This document shows positions 8,291 to 18,041 of a DNA stretch of 64,000 nucleotides, one piece after another. The stretch lies in contig NZ_JJNZ01000017.1 in NCBI RefSeq assembly GCF_000690055.1, positions 62,001-126,000 of the forward strand, given 5' to 3'. Position 1 is the first letter of the stretch; each line of letters starts with the position of its first letter. The position numbers and the translations under genes are program-made. The stretch comes from Pseudoalteromonas fuliginea (GTDB lineage Bacteria > Pseudomonadota > Gammaproteobacteria > Enterobacterales > Alteromonadaceae). A model generated the notes under the pieces. That model was given only the letters and a program-made list of their open reading frames with translations. It did no database searches and had not been told where the DNA came from.

Positions 8291-9532
8291 ATGTCAGACT
8301 TTCGTGAACAAGCACTACATTACCATTCTCATCCCGTTCCAGGAAAAATCAGCATTGAGCTAACCAAGCCTGCCGAAACGGTTCAAGATTTAGCTTTAGC
8401 ATATAGCCCAGGTGTTGCTGAACCTGTGCGTGAAATTGCTGCTGATCCTGCAAATGCTTATAAATATACCGGTAAAGGTAATATGGTTGCAGTTATCACT
8501 AATGGTACTGCAATTTTGGGCTTGGGTAATTTAGGCCCATTGGCATCAAAGCCTGTAATGGAAGGCAAGGCGCTGTTATTTAAGCGCTTTGCAGGCCTTG
8601 ATTCTATTGATATCGAAGTGAAGCATAAAACAACAGAAGACTTTATTAACACGGTTGCTAATATTGCCGATACATTTGGTGGTATTAATCTTGAAGATAT
8701 TAAAGCCCCAGAGTGTTTTGAAATTGAAAAGGCATTGATTGAGCGCTGTAGTATTCCGGTTTTTCATGATGATCAACACGGCACTGCAATTGTAACAGCC
8801 GCTGGTATGTTGAATGCACTTGAAGTGCAAGAGAAATCGATAGAAGAGGCTATTATAGTATGTTTAGGTGCTGGTGCGGCTGCCGTTGCCTGTATGGAAC
8901 TGTTAATTAAGTGTGGTGCACTGCGTGAACACATTTACATGCTTGACCGTAAAGGCGTTATTCATACTCGTCGTGATGATTTAAACGAGTACAAACAACT
9001 ATTCGCTAACAATACGGATAAGCGTACGTTACAAGATGTTATTGCCGATGCTGATGTATTTGTTGGTGTATCTGGGCCTAATTTGTTAGCAGCCGATGAT
9101 TTAAAACTGATGGCTGATAAGCCGGTTGTGTTTGCGTGCTCAAACCCCGACCCTGAAATTGATCCCGCACTTGCACACAGCGCACGCAGCGATTTAATTA
9201 TGGCGACAGGGCGTTCTGATTATCCAAACCAAGTGAATAATGTTTTGTGTTTCCCGTTTATTTTTCGTGGTGCACTAGATGTGCGCGCAAGTGCAATTAA
9301 CGATGAAATGAAAATAGCAGCAGTAGAAGCGATTCGTAGCATTGCAAAAGAGCCTGTACCAGCTGAGGTCTTAAAAGCTGCCGGTGTTGAGAAGCTGGAA
9401 TTTGGTGCTCAATATATTATTCCAAAACCGATGGATCCACGTTTATTACCACGTATAGCAAGAGCGGTTGCTCTTGCTGCTGTTGAGTCGGGTGTGGCAC
9501 AAATTGATTTGCCAGAAAGCTATATGCAGTAA
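8291..9532 (+). CDS. NAD(P)-dependent malic enzyme, short form
   Basis: Oxidative decarboxylation of malate to pyruvate and CO2 with reduction of NAD(P). The N-terminal malic domain contains SPGVAEP, the KYTGKGNMVAVITNGTAILG block, and the FHDDQHGTAIV motif of the metal/malate site. The C-terminal Rossmann domain has GAGAAAVA. At 413 aa it lacks the phosphotransacetylase-like domain that makes E. coli MaeB about 760 aa, so it resembles the compact enzymes. Cofactor preference cannot be read safely. It is located between rpmE and metJ and is probably monocistronic, with its own terminator. Confidence 0.95.
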   Translation: MSDFREQALHYHSHPVPGKISIELTKPAETVQDLALAYSPGVAEPVREIAADPANAYKYTGKGNMVAVITNGTAILGLGNLGPLASKPVMEGKALLFKRFAGLDSIDIEVKHKTTEDFINTVANIADTFGGINLEDIKAPECFEIEKALIERCSIPVFHDDQHGTAIVTAAGMLNALEVQEKSIEEAIIVCLGAGAAAVACMELLIKCGALREHIYMLDRKGVIHTRRDDLNEYKQLFANNTDKRTLQDVIADADVFVGVSGPNLLAADDLKLMADKPVVFACSNPDPEIDPALAHSARSDLIMATGRSDYPNQVNNVLCFPFIFRGALDVRASAINDEMKIAAVEAIRSIAKEPVPAEVLKAAGVEKLEFGAQYIIPKPMDPRLLPRIARAVALAAVESGVAQIDLPESYMQ

Positions 9533-9556
9533 ATCTATACCGTAAAATTTAATCAT

Positions 9557-9588
9557 AAAAAAACCTCAGTAATTACTGAGGTTTTTTT
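9557..9588. terminator. Bidirectional terminator between malic enzyme gene and metJ
   Basis: A nearly perfect palindrome centred at 9572/9573: seven A, then ACCTCAGTAATTACTGAGGT, then seven T. It serves both the plus-strand malic enzyme gene and the convergent metJ. Confidence 0.92.
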
Positions 9589-9604
9589 ATTTTACTTTAT
9601 CTAT

Positions 9605-9925
9605 TTATTCGTCATCTAAAACAGGGACTTCTAACCCCATTTCTTGCATTATTTTTTTCACTTCTTCTGGTACTTTTTCAGCGTTGTCTTTACGTAAGTC
9701 ATCGTCATTAGGTAAAGGTTGACCTGTAAATGCATGTAAAAACGCTTCACATAGTAGCTCACTGTTTGTTGCGTGACGCAGGTTATTAATTTGACGACGA
9801 GTACGTTCGTCAGTTAATACCTTTAATACATTCAGTGGGATCGAAACGGTGATCTTCTTAACTTGTTCTGATTTTTTCCCGTGTTCTGCGTATGGGTGAA
9901 TATACTCACCATTCCATTTAGCCAT
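9605..9925 (-). CDS. metJ: Methionine repressor MetJ
   Basis: Ribbon-helix-helix repressor that binds S-adenosylmethionine and shuts down methionine synthesis genes. The start [16 protein letters not shown] and the DNA-contacting beta strand KKITVSIPL (about 23-31) match the family. The helices that follow are also conserved ([18 protein letters not shown]). The 106-aa length is standard. It is divergent from metB, and the shared interval holds tandem met-box-like 8-mers, consistent with autoregulation and metBL control. Confidence 0.98.
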   Translation of the reverse strand: MAKWNGEYIHPYAEHGKKSEQVKKITVSIPLNVLKVLTDERTRRQINNLRHATNSELLCEAFLHAFTGQPLPNDDDLRKDNAEKVPEEVKKIMQEMGLEVPVLDDE

Positions 9926-10025
9926 AAGATGTATCGTTGCCTCAGATTATTAATTGCTCACATGCGCTAAAATGCGTGTGAATATGCGTGAAATTCTATC
10001 GATTTAAAAAAGATAGTCAAATACT

Positions 10026-10104
10026 AGTTGTTTGGCCATCTAGCTGTTTAAATGTTTTGACTTCTCAAATTGAATAAACTACTCTTTTAGACGTCTAAAC
10101 ATCC
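10026..10104 (+). promoter_or_regulatory. MetJ operators (met boxes)
   Basis: Five contiguous 8-mers from 10026 to 10065 (AGTTGTTT, GGCCATCT, AGCTGTTT, AAATGTTT, TGACTTCT) each match the met box AGACGTCT at five or six positions. A perfect AGACGTCT at 10089-10096 is followed by AAACATCC. MetJ binds such tandem 8-bp boxes cooperatively. The first cluster covers the -35 of the metB promoter and the perfect box covers its predicted start site. Confidence 0.8.
10057..10085 (+). promoter_or_regulatory. metB promoter
   Basis: TTGACT (five of six consensus positions), a 17-base spacer, then TACTCT. It is flanked and overlapped by met boxes. The -10 is poor, so confidence is moderate. Confidence 0.55.
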
Positions 10105-10124
10105 AAACTAATCAGGTGACGAAT

Positions 10125-11372
10125 ATGAGCGAAAAAAACAAAGCAACCATTGCGGTCCGTAGTGGCGTTGAAGCCGATAAACACCACGGTGCAGTGGTCG
10201 CGCCAATCTATTTATCGACTACTTATTCGTTTGCCGATTTTGATACTAAACGCCAATATGATTATGGCCGCAGCGGTAATCCTAACCGCGATATCTTAGC
10301 TGAGACCCTTGCTGAACTCGAAGGGGGAGTACGCGGCATAATTACAGCCACAGGCATGGCGGCTGTACACTTAGCAACTCAGCTGCTTAATCACGACGAC
10401 ACGTTAGTGATCCCACACGACTGCTACGGTGGAAGCTACCGTTTATTTACGTCCCTGCAAAAGCGTGGCTTGCTAAAACTTGAGGTTTTAGATTTAACAA
10501 AACCAGAAAGTCTTCAAAAAATATTAGTAATTAAACCAAAACTCATTTGGATTGAAACACCAAGTAACCCTGTACTACGTTTAACTGATATTAAAGCGGT
10601 TACTGATATTGCTAAGCAGTGTGGCGCACTGGTGGCCGCTGACAATACATTTTTATCGCCTGCTTTACAAAATCCGATTAAGTTTGGTGTAGATATTGTG
10701 GTGCATTCAACCACTAAATATATCAACGGACACTCAGATGTAGTGGGCGGTGCTGTTATTGCTGCAACACAAGAGATCGGCGACGAGCTTGCTTGGTGGG
10801 CTAATAACATTGGTATCACAGGGGCACCTTTTGATAGCTATTTAACGCTTCGTGGTTTACGTACTTTAAATGTGCGCTTAAGGCAGCATCAAGAAAATGC
10901 ATTAGCAATAGCTCAGTATCTCGAAGAATCTGAGTTCGTTAGCCAAGTTTATTACCCTGGGCTTGAGTCGCACCCCCAACATGAATTAGCGAAAGCACAG
11001 CAGCTTGGTTTTGGTGGCATGGTTAGCTTTGATATTAAAGGCGACATAAACGATGCAGCGGCATTTTTAACTAGTCTACATAACTTTAGTTTAGCTGAGT
11101 CGCTAGGCGGCGTTGAGAGCTTAATATGCCACCCTGCGACCATGACGCATGCAGGGATGGATGCAACAGCGCGCTTAGAAGCCGGCGTTGGTGATACGCT
11201 TATTCGTGTTTCTGTCGGAATAGAAGACATTGAAGATTTATTAGCAGATCTTGAACGTGTATTTACACTTGTAAAACCTGGCAGAAAAAACAATACAAAT
11301 CGATTAACTAAAGGTGCGGGAACATCGAGCGGTGATGCTAAGTTAAGTGCCGCTTACCCCGCGCTTTGGTAA
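10125..11372 (+). CDS. metB: Cystathionine gamma-synthase (MetB)
   Basis: PLP enzyme that joins an activated homoserine to cysteine to form cystathionine, the first committed step of transsulfuration. The PLP lysine is Lys198 in HSTTKYINGHSDVVGG, the same number as in E. coli. YDYGRSGNPNRD and SLGGVESLICHPATMTHAGM are further family blocks. I choose ATG 10125; an in-frame GTG at 10116 is part of the ribosome-binding site AGGTGA. The protein has a roughly 30-residue C-terminal tail (from about GRKNNTNR) beyond the usual end. It is five bases from metL and under MetJ control. Confidence 0.95.
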   Translation: MSEKNKATIAVRSGVEADKHHGAVVAPIYLSTTYSFADFDTKRQYDYGRSGNPNRDILAETLAELEGGVRGIITATGMAAVHLATQLLNHDDTLVIPHDCYGGSYRLFTSLQKRGLLKLEVLDLTKPESLQKILVIKPKLIWIETPSNPVLRLTDIKAVTDIAKQCGALVAADNTFLSPALQNPIKFGVDIVVHSTTKYINGHSDVVGGAVIAATQEIGDELAWWANNIGITGAPFDSYLTLRGLRTLNVRLRQHQENALAIAQYLEESEFVSQVYYPGLESHPQHELAKAQQLGFGGMVSFDIKGDINDAAAFLTSLHNFSLAESLGGVESLICHPATMTHAGMDATARLEAGVGDTLIRVSVGIEDIEDLLADLERVFTLVKPGRKNNTNRLTKGAGTSSGDAKLSAAYPALW

Positions 11373-11377
11373 CTAAC

Positions 11378-13723
11378 ATGACTAAAAATATACATAAATT
11401 TGGCGGTTCGAGTTTAAGTTCAGCACAGCGTTACAAAAGTGTTGCGGGTATTATATTAGAGCACACACAACCTGGTGATTGCGTTGTGGTATCAGCAGCT
11501 GGGAAAACAACCGATACACTAGTTAAGTTATGGCAAAGTTACCAGCAGCAAGATACACATGTAATTGCTGATATTTTATTACAGTTAAATAATCATCAAA
11601 TAGATTTAATAGAGCAGTTATTACAAGCTAATACAAAGTGTAACGCTCTAAAAAAATTGAATGAAGAGCTATCAACAATAACGCTGTTAGCGCAAACAGG
11701 GCAGCTACAAGAAGCCCAATTGCTTGCTCATGGAGAGTTATGGTCAGCACGCGTACTCGCTGCTTACCTGCAGGAGCTTAATGCTGATGCGTGTGTTCAC
11801 GATGCGCGCGCTTTATTTACATTAAATGATGGGCAGTTATTACATGAACAAAATACTCAACAGTGCGCAAACTTAATTGCGCATAATAAAATTAACGTTG
11901 TAACTGGATTTATTGCAGCTAATACAGCAGGGGATACTGTAACGCTTGGTCGTAATGGAAGTGATTATAGTGCGACCTTACTCGCTAATTATTGTCATGC
12001 AAAACAAGTCTGTATTTGGACTGACACACAAGGTGTATTTAGTACCGACCCTCGTAAAGTTAGTAAAGCGATTAAATACGCGAAGGTGTGTCGTGGACAG
12101 GCCAATTTGTTAGCACGACTAGGTAACCCCGTATTGCATGCTAAAACATTATCTCCTCTTAAAAATACGGATATAAAATTATCAGTACGAAGTAGCTTTG
12201 ATGTACAAGCTAGCTCTACTGACATCGTTAAAGAAGGTAGTGCCAAGCAAAAGCGCTTTATAACAACGTTACAAAATATTGATTTATTAATAGTTGAAAA
12301 CTTAAGTGAAGGAGATATTGCGCATGTGAGTCAGCTTATTCAGCATAGCTTGCATCACTTTAGTCAAAATGGTGAGACGTACTTAGTTGTGCCAGCTATT
12401 TCGACGCATCAGGTTATTAGCTATTTTGAAGGTCGAGCTAATATTAACGAATCGAGCTTACACGGGTGTGCTGTGATTGCGTCAGAGCAAGATATTAGTA
12501 AATTGCACTTATTGGCGATTAATTTATTAAATGCACATGCGATTGAACCACGATTTGCACACCAAGATAGCGGCTATATTTTATTACTTACTGATCAAGT
12601 GATTGATAGCGATATACTTAGCATATTACACGATAAGCTGATTAACAAAGGGCAGGAAATTGCTTTAATAGTCGCTGGACTTGGTAATGTAGGTGAGGTG
12701 TTTATTGAACAGTTATCTACTCAAGTTGAGCGCTTGTCAGATGACTTTAGTATTAAGCTTGTTGGCTTAGTGCGCTCTCAAAAAATGCTTTTTAATCCTA
12801 ATGGGATTGGTGTATCGCAATGGAAAACCCAGTTTCAACTTGAAGCGTCTGATTATCAAAACCAAACATTATTAAATGCAATTGATGAACTTGATTACGA
12901 ACATAAAGTGATTGTAGATATAACAGCGAGTGAAAAGTTTAGCCGGTTATATCCTGATTTTGTAGAAATGGATTGTCATTTAATAAGCGCTAATAAGTAT
13001 GCAGGTACAGCTCCTACTAATTGGTATAAAGCACTACGTACAAGTATCTCTGAACGCAACTTACATTGGCGTTATAACACCAGTGTGGGGGCTGGTTTAC
13101 CCATTAATTTTGCGCTTGCTGATTTACAAAATAGTGGCGATAAAATAACACGTATTGAGGGCGTATTTTCTGGAACGTTATCGTGGTTGTGTAGTAAGTA
13201 TGATGGTTCGATTATATTTTCAGATTTAGTGCTTGAAGCGCAAAAAATGGGTTTTACGGAGCCCGATCCTCGCGAGGATTTATCTGGGCGTGATATGCAG
13301 CGAAAATTGCTTATTTTAGCCAGAGAGTTGGGGGTTGAATTAAATCTTGAGGATATTAGTCTTTCGGCATTGATGCCTGATGAACTTGCGCAAGGGAGTT
13401 GGGATGATTTTTTAAGTAAAAAGTCCCAGTTAGATAGCTTTATTCAAGAGCATGCAAAGAGAGCTAAGGCACAAAATTCGGTGCTTCGTTATACAGGCTT
13501 GCTCGAAATCGCAGAAAATGAAGTAATAGCGAAAGTCGGTATCGCGTATGTATTACAAAGTGATGTTTTGGCTAGTTTAACGCCAGGAGATAATATTTTT
13601 GTTATAAATAGTAAGTGGTATAGCGATAACGCGCTCGTTATCCAAGGCCCTGGTGCTGGTAAAGAGGTCACTGCAGCGGGTGTACATTCTGATTTGTATT
13701 GGCTGGTCCAAAATTTAAGGTAA
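11378..13723 (+). CDS. metL: Aspartokinase II / homoserine dehydrogenase II
   Basis: Bifunctional enzyme for the first and third steps from aspartate to homoserine. The aspartokinase half starts with HKFGGSS and carries TLGRNGSDYSATLLA; the dehydrogenase half starts near residue 431 with VAGLGNVGE. The ATG at 11378 lies five bases after metB and has no good ribosome-binding site, which suggests translational coupling. The 781-aa length and place behind metB indicate MetL rather than the threonine-sensitive ThrA. No metF follows, unlike E. coli; the unit ends at a terminator. Confidence 0.95.
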   Translation: MTKNIHKFGGSSLSSAQRYKSVAGIILEHTQPGDCVVVSAAGKTTDTLVKLWQSYQQQDTHVIADILLQLNNHQIDLIEQLLQANTKCNALKKLNEELSTITLLAQTGQLQEAQLLAHGELWSARVLAAYLQELNADACVHDARALFTLNDGQLLHEQNTQQCANLIAHNKINVVTGFIAANTAGDTVTLGRNGSDYSATLLANYCHAKQVCIWTDTQGVFSTDPRKVSKAIKYAKVCRGQANLLARLGNPVLHAKTLSPLKNTDIKLSVRSSFDVQASSTDIVKEGSAKQKRFITTLQNIDLLIVENLSEGDIAHVSQLIQHSLHHFSQNGETYLVVPAISTHQVISYFEGRANINESSLHGCAVIASEQDISKLHLLAINLLNAHAIEPRFAHQDSGYILLLTDQVIDSDILSILHDKLINKGQEIALIVAGLGNVGEVFIEQLSTQVERLSDDFSIKLVGLVRSQKMLFNPNGIGVSQWKTQFQLEASDYQNQTLLNAIDELDYEHKVIVDITASEKFSRLYPDFVEMDCHLISANKYAGTAPTNWYKALRTSISERNLHWRYNTSVGAGLPINFALADLQNSGDKITRIEGVFSGTLSWLCSKYDGSIIFSDLVLEAQKMGFTEPDPREDLSGRDMQRKLLILARELGVELNLEDISLSALMPDELAQGSWDDFLSKKSQLDSFIQEHAKRAKAQNSVLRYTGLLEIAENEVIAKVGIAYVLQSDVLASLTPGDNIFVINSKWYSDNALVIQGPGAGKEVTAAGVHSDLYWLVQNLR

Positions 13724-13728
13724 ACATT

Positions 13729-13757
13729 ACGGCAGCCTAAAGTGGCTGCCGTTTTTA
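13729..13757 (+). terminator. Terminator of metBL, shared with mrcA
   Basis: Stem ACGGCAGCC / GGCTGCCGT with loop TAAAGT followed by a T-run, directly after metL and 12 bases before the end of the convergent mrcA. Confidence 0.9.
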
Positions 13758-13768
13758 TTTAACGCTAT

Positions 13769-16270
13769 TTAAAATAGCTCTTCTTCTGTTTTTGTATCTT
13801 CCTCAAATATATCGGTAGGTTGGGAAAGTACATACTTAGTTGGGGCTGTACCTTTGTCAAAATATTCAAAGCGGCTTGTGTAATCGTTTTTGTGGCTCAG
13901 TAAACCTGTTGCTAAATCAATACGAATAGATACTAAGTCTTCGGGTGGTTCTATAGGCGCTTCTGGTGCATCTTCAAGTGCCACTTTCATAAACTCAATC
14001 CATGCTGGTTGCGCCGTTTTAGCCCCTGACTCTGCCCCTGAGATTTGACTGCTATCAAGGTTGTTATTATATGTTGAGCGGCCTAACGAGTTACCGGGGT
14101 TATCAAACCCAACCCATACAGACGTTAGTACATTACGATTAAAGCCACTAAACCAAGTATCTACTGAGTCATTAGTCGTGCCTGTTTTACCTGAGAGATC
14201 GCGTCTCTTTAATGCTTGAGCACGCCAGCCTGTTCCGCTCCAGCCTGTTTTATGTGCCCAACTACCACCGCCCCAAATACCACTATGCATTGCATCAGCA
14301 ATTAAAAATGCATTCTGTTTAGAGATAATCCGTGGTGCGCATTTTTTTTCTTGTTGCTTTTCAGTTTCGAAATTCTGCATTGTTACATCGTTGTTCAATA
14401 CGCTTAATGTGCTATCGCTATCGTCACAAGCTTCTGTTGGGTTTGTTTTAAATAACACGTCACCATAAGCATCCTGAATTTCAGAAATGAAGTAGGGTTC
14501 TATTAAATGCCCACCATTTGCAAAAGCACTCATACCGCGTGCAAGTTCAAGCGGCGTAATAGAAGCGCTACCAAGCGCAAGTGATTCACTGCGATTAATA
14601 TCTGAATTTTTGAAGCCAAATTTTAGTAGGTGCTCTGCCGTACGCTGTAGTCCAACTCCGCGTAACAAGCGCACCGAAATAACGTTTTTAGATTGTGCCA
14701 AAGCACGACGAATACGAATAGGTCCATTATAAACAGCGGGGCTGTTTTTTGGTCGCCATGCAACGCCTTGGCTTTTATCCCATTGGTTAATTGGTGCATC
14801 GTTTAATATTGAGGCTAAGGTGTAGCCTTTTTCCAGTGCAGCAGAGTAAATAAAAGGTTTTATATTAGAGCCTACTTGGCGCTTAGCTTGTACTGCTCGG
14901 TTATATTGACTTTGTTCGAAACTATAACCACCCACAATCGCTTTAATGCGCCCATTTTGTGGGTCAAGAGAAACGATGGCACTAGATGCTTCAGGAATTT
15001 GGCTAAGTAAATAGCTACCGTCGGTATTTTTACGTAACCAAATTTGTTCGCCGGGTGCGAGTATTTCATTAGTTGCTTTAGGTGCAAAGCCTTGACGATA
15101 ACGCGTGATGTATTTACGAGCCCACTTTAGGTTATCCCAAGTTAGTGTGGTTTGCTCGCCACTTTTAAGTAATACATCAGCTGTTTTGTCATTCACTGCG
15201 ATTACAACGGCCGCTTTTAATTGGCCAAACTCATTTACAGATTTTAGCTCACTGAGTATTTGAGACTTGCTAAATACAGGCTGTGTTTCTGGATCCCACA
15301 ACGTTTTAACAGAGCCTCTATAACCATGGCGCATATCATAATTGTGTAAATTATTGATGAGTGCTGTTTGTGCCGCTTTTTGAACTTGTGACTCAACAGT
15401 AGTAAATATTTTATAACCTGAGTTATAGGCTTTATCGATTCCGTAACGTGCCACCATTTCTGCACGCACCATTTCAGAAATATAAGGAGCATACAGATCA
15501 ATTTCTGCACCGTGAAAATAAGCTGTAATAGGTTGGCTGATGGCATCGTTGTATTGTGTTTGTGTTATGTAGTTTTCTGTTAACATGCGGCCAAGAACAA
15601 CATTGCGACGAGATTTTGCGCGAGTTGGGTTACGGATCGGGTTTAAGGCTGATGGCGCTTTGGGTAAGCCGGCAATCATCGCCATTTGGGCAAGTGTAAG
15701 ATCTTTTAATTCTTTTCCGTAATATACCTGTGCAGCAGCGCCAATACCAAAAGCACGGTTACCTAGTTCTATTTTGTTTAAATAGAGTTCAAGAATTTCG
15801 TCTTTCGTTAGTAAATTTTCTATATGAAGCGCTATAAAAATTTCTTTAACTTTACGAATATAAGCTTTTTCACGAGTTAAGAAGAAGTTTCGAGCTAGCT
15901 GCATTGTTATTGTACTTGCACCTTGCTTTTTTTCGCCTGTTGAAATCAAAACCAATGCAGAACGAACAATACCAATAGGGTCTATTCCCACATGGTCATA
16001 AAAACGATTATCTTCAGTTGCTAAAAATGCATTTATTAAAGGTTTTGGTATTTCGTCAATCGTTACAGGGATCCGTCTTTTTTCACCAAATTGATTGATC
16101 AGAAGGCCATCTTTAGTGAATACTTGCATAGGAGTTTGTAATTGCACATCTTTTAAAACTTGCACACTTGGAATATCAGGTTTAACGTAGTAATAAAGAC
16201 TGATTAAAGTAATCAGCCCAAGTAATGTGCAAATGATAAAAAATTGTAAAGTTCGTTTTAATAAAATCAC
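13769..16270 (-). CDS. mrcA: Penicillin-binding protein 1A (bifunctional)
   Basis: Class A PBP that polymerises and cross-links peptidoglycan in the periplasm. An N-terminal membrane anchor spans about residues 9-28. The GT51 glycosyltransferase domain has the catalytic Glu86 in ATEDNRFYDHVG and the GASTITMQLARN motif. An OB-like insert follows, then the transpeptidase with Ser468 in GSNIKPF (SxxK), SKN, and KTGTT near 695. The 833-aa length fits PBP1A. It is divergent from pilM, a conserved arrangement (mrcA with pil/hof genes) in gammaproteobacteria. Confidence 0.97.
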   Translation of the reverse strand: MILLKRTLQFFIICTLLGLITLISLYYYVKPDIPSVQVLKDVQLQTPMQVFTKDGLLINQFGEKRRIPVTIDEIPKPLINAFLATEDNRFYDHVGIDPIGIVRSALVLISTGEKKQGASTITMQLARNFFLTREKAYIRKVKEIFIALHIENLLTKDEILELYLNKIELGNRAFGIGAAAQVYYGKELKDLTLAQMAMIAGLPKAPSALNPIRNPTRAKSRRNVVLGRMLTENYITQTQYNDAISQPITAYFHGAEIDLYAPYISEMVRAEMVARYGIDKAYNSGYKIFTTVESQVQKAAQTALINNLHNYDMRHGYRGSVKTLWDPETQPVFSKSQILSELKSVNEFGQLKAAVVIAVNDKTADVLLKSGEQTTLTWDNLKWARKYITRYRQGFAPKATNEILAPGEQIWLRKNTDGSYLLSQIPEASSAIVSLDPQNGRIKAIVGGYSFEQSQYNRAVQAKRQVGSNIKPFIYSAALEKGYTLASILNDAPINQWDKSQGVAWRPKNSPAVYNGPIRIRRALAQSKNVISVRLLRGVGLQRTAEHLLKFGFKNSDINRSESLALGSASITPLELARGMSAFANGGHLIEPYFISEIQDAYGDVLFKTNPTEACDDSDSTLSVLNNDVTMQNFETEKQQEKKCAPRIISKQNAFLIADAMHSGIWGGGSWAHKTGWSGTGWRAQALKRRDLSGKTGTTNDSVDTWFSGFNRNVLTSVWVGFDNPGNSLGRSTYNNNLDSSQISGAESGAKTAQPAWIEFMKVALEDAPEAPIEPPEDLVSIRIDLATGLLSHKNDYTSRFEYFDKGTAPTKYVLSQPTDIFEEDTKTEEELF

Positions 16271-16401
16271 TTATATTTCCCTAAATGGACTCCCAATTAT
16301 GTATGGAGACTGCTAGTATATATTGATTAAAAAATGAATAATATTTTTTAAGATAAAAATTATAACTTGTTTATTATTAAAACAAAGGCCAAGTTTCAAA
16401 C

Positions 16402-17481
16402 ATGCTAAGTCAACTATTTCAAAAGCCGTCAAAAATGATGGTAGGAATTGATATTGGATCGCACTCTATCAAGGCGGTACTTTTAAGTGAAATTGAAACT
16501 GGATTTCGTCTTGAAGCATTAGCGATTGAACCAATGCCTAAGGGCGCAATGAGCGAACGTATTATTCAAGATATTGAAGCAATTGGTAATGTAATATCAA
16601 AATTAAAAAGAAAGTTACCAAAATCACTAAAATCTGCTGCTGTAGCCGTCTCTGGCCAAACAGTTATTACTAAAGTTATTTTTATGGATGTGTCATTAAC
16701 TGACGCTGAACTTGAATCACAAATTGAAATTGAGGCTGATAGTCTTATTCCATACCCCCTTGATGAAGTTAGCTTAGATTTTGAAAAATTATCAACAAAT
16801 GAAGCCGATCCAAGTAAAATGAATGTGTTACTTTCTGCAGCCCGCACAGAAAGTGTCGAAGCGCGAGTTGGTGCTTTAGAAGTTGCCAATTTAGAAGCGA
16901 AAGTTGTTGATGTAGAAAGCTATGCATTGAGCCGCTCGATGGATGTTTATTACAAGCAGTTACCAAGCGATGCCTTTAATAAGTGTGTTGCTGTAGTTGA
17001 TATTGGTGCTGTGTTGATGTTGGTGAGTGTTGTACAAGCCGGTGAAACAATATATACCCGCGATCAAGTTTTTGGCGGCGATCAATATACCAATAGTATT
17101 GTTGCTTACTATAATAAAGGGTTCGATGAAGCTGAAATTGGAAAAACATCGGGTGATCTTCCGCCAAATTACACTTTTGAAGTACTTGCTCCTTTTCAAA
17201 CATCATTACTTCAACAAGTACGTCGAGCGGTACAGATGTTTTTGACTACCAGCGGTAAAGACCAAATTGATTATATTGTTCTAACCGGTGGAACGGCCAT
17301 GATAAATGGGCTAGATCGTTTATTAATAGAAGAACTTGGTATCCACTCCATTGTCGTAGAACCGTTTACGAATATGGAGATTTCTCCCAAGGTAGACCGT
17401 AATGTAATGCAACGCCATAGAACACAGTTTGCTATTGCGACAGGACTGGCATTAAGGAATTTTTCATCATGCCACATATAA
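16402..17481 (+). CDS. pilM: PilM, type IV pilus assembly ATPase-like protein
   Basis: Cytoplasmic actin-like protein of the type IV pilus alignment complex that binds the N-terminal tail of PilN. VGIDIGSHSIKAVLL near the start is the phosphate-1 motif of the actin/FtsA fold, and VVDIGAVLMLVSVV and LTGGTAMINGLDRLL are later elements. It is the first gene of pilMNOPQ, overlapping pilN by 13 bases. The length (359 aa) is usual. The organism therefore has at least the inner-membrane platform and secretin for twitching or DNA uptake. Confidence 0.96.
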   Translation: MLSQLFQKPSKMMVGIDIGSHSIKAVLLSEIETGFRLEALAIEPMPKGAMSERIIQDIEAIGNVISKLKRKLPKSLKSAAVAVSGQTVITKVIFMDVSLTDAELESQIEIEADSLIPYPLDEVSLDFEKLSTNEADPSKMNVLLSAARTESVEARVGALEVANLEAKVVDVESYALSRSMDVYYKQLPSDAFNKCVAVVDIGAVLMLVSVVQAGETIYTRDQVFGGDQYTNSIVAYYNKGFDEAEIGKTSGDLPPNYTFEVLAPFQTSLLQQVRRAVQMFLTTSGKDQIDYIVLTGGTAMINGLDRLLIEELGIHSIVVEPFTNMEISPKVDRNVMQRHRTQFAIATGLALRNFSSCHI

Positions 17482-18041
17482 ATTTATTACCTTGGCGTGA
17501 ATTGCAACGCGAAGAGTCAAAAAAGAAATTTGTTACTATTTTAATTGCTGTTGTTATTGTTTGTTTTGCAAGTATGTATGTATTGAACTCGTTCTATACT
17601 GCTTTGAAGGATGGACAGAATTTAAAAAATAACTACCTCAGTTCAGAAATTAGTCTATTAGATAAGAAAATTAGTGATATTAGAGATTTAGATTATAGGA
17701 AAGAAAACTTACAACAACGTATGCACCTAATTGAAGAATTACAGAGCAGTCGTAACTTAGGCACTCAAATAATGGATGAAGTTGCTAAAATAGTCCCCGC
17801 TGGTGTTTATTTAACTAAGTTAGAACGTCGAGGCAATAGAATTCATGTATTAGGGCGCAGTGAATCAAATAACCGCCTCTCCAACATGCTTAGAGAAGTA
17901 CAAAACTCATATTTATTAGAGCGCCCAACAATGCAAGGCATTGTTGCTGGCAATCAATCTTCTCGTTTACTTAGTGATTTCAATATGGAGTTTTACGTTA
18001 AACCATTTGATAAAATTGGTGAGGTTCCAAATGAACCTTGA
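17469..18041 (+). CDS. pilN: PilN, type IV pilus inner-membrane protein
   Basis: Bitopic protein of the pilus alignment complex. It starts with the diagnostic PilM-binding sequence INLLPWRE (residues 4-11). A membrane segment follows (about 25-45), then a coiled coil and a ferredoxin-like periplasmic domain. Its 190 aa are typical. The start overlaps the end of pilM and its end overlaps pilO by 11 bases, indicating tight coupling. Confidence 0.96.
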   Translation: MPHINLLPWRELQREESKKKFVTILIAVVIVCFASMYVLNSFYTALKDGQNLKNNYLSSEISLLDKKISDIRDLDYRKENLQQRMHLIEELQSSRNLGTQIMDEVAKIVPAGVYLTKLERRGNRIHVLGRSESNNRLSNMLREVQNSYLLERPTMQGIVAGNQSSRLLSDFNMEFYVKPFDKIGEVPNEP

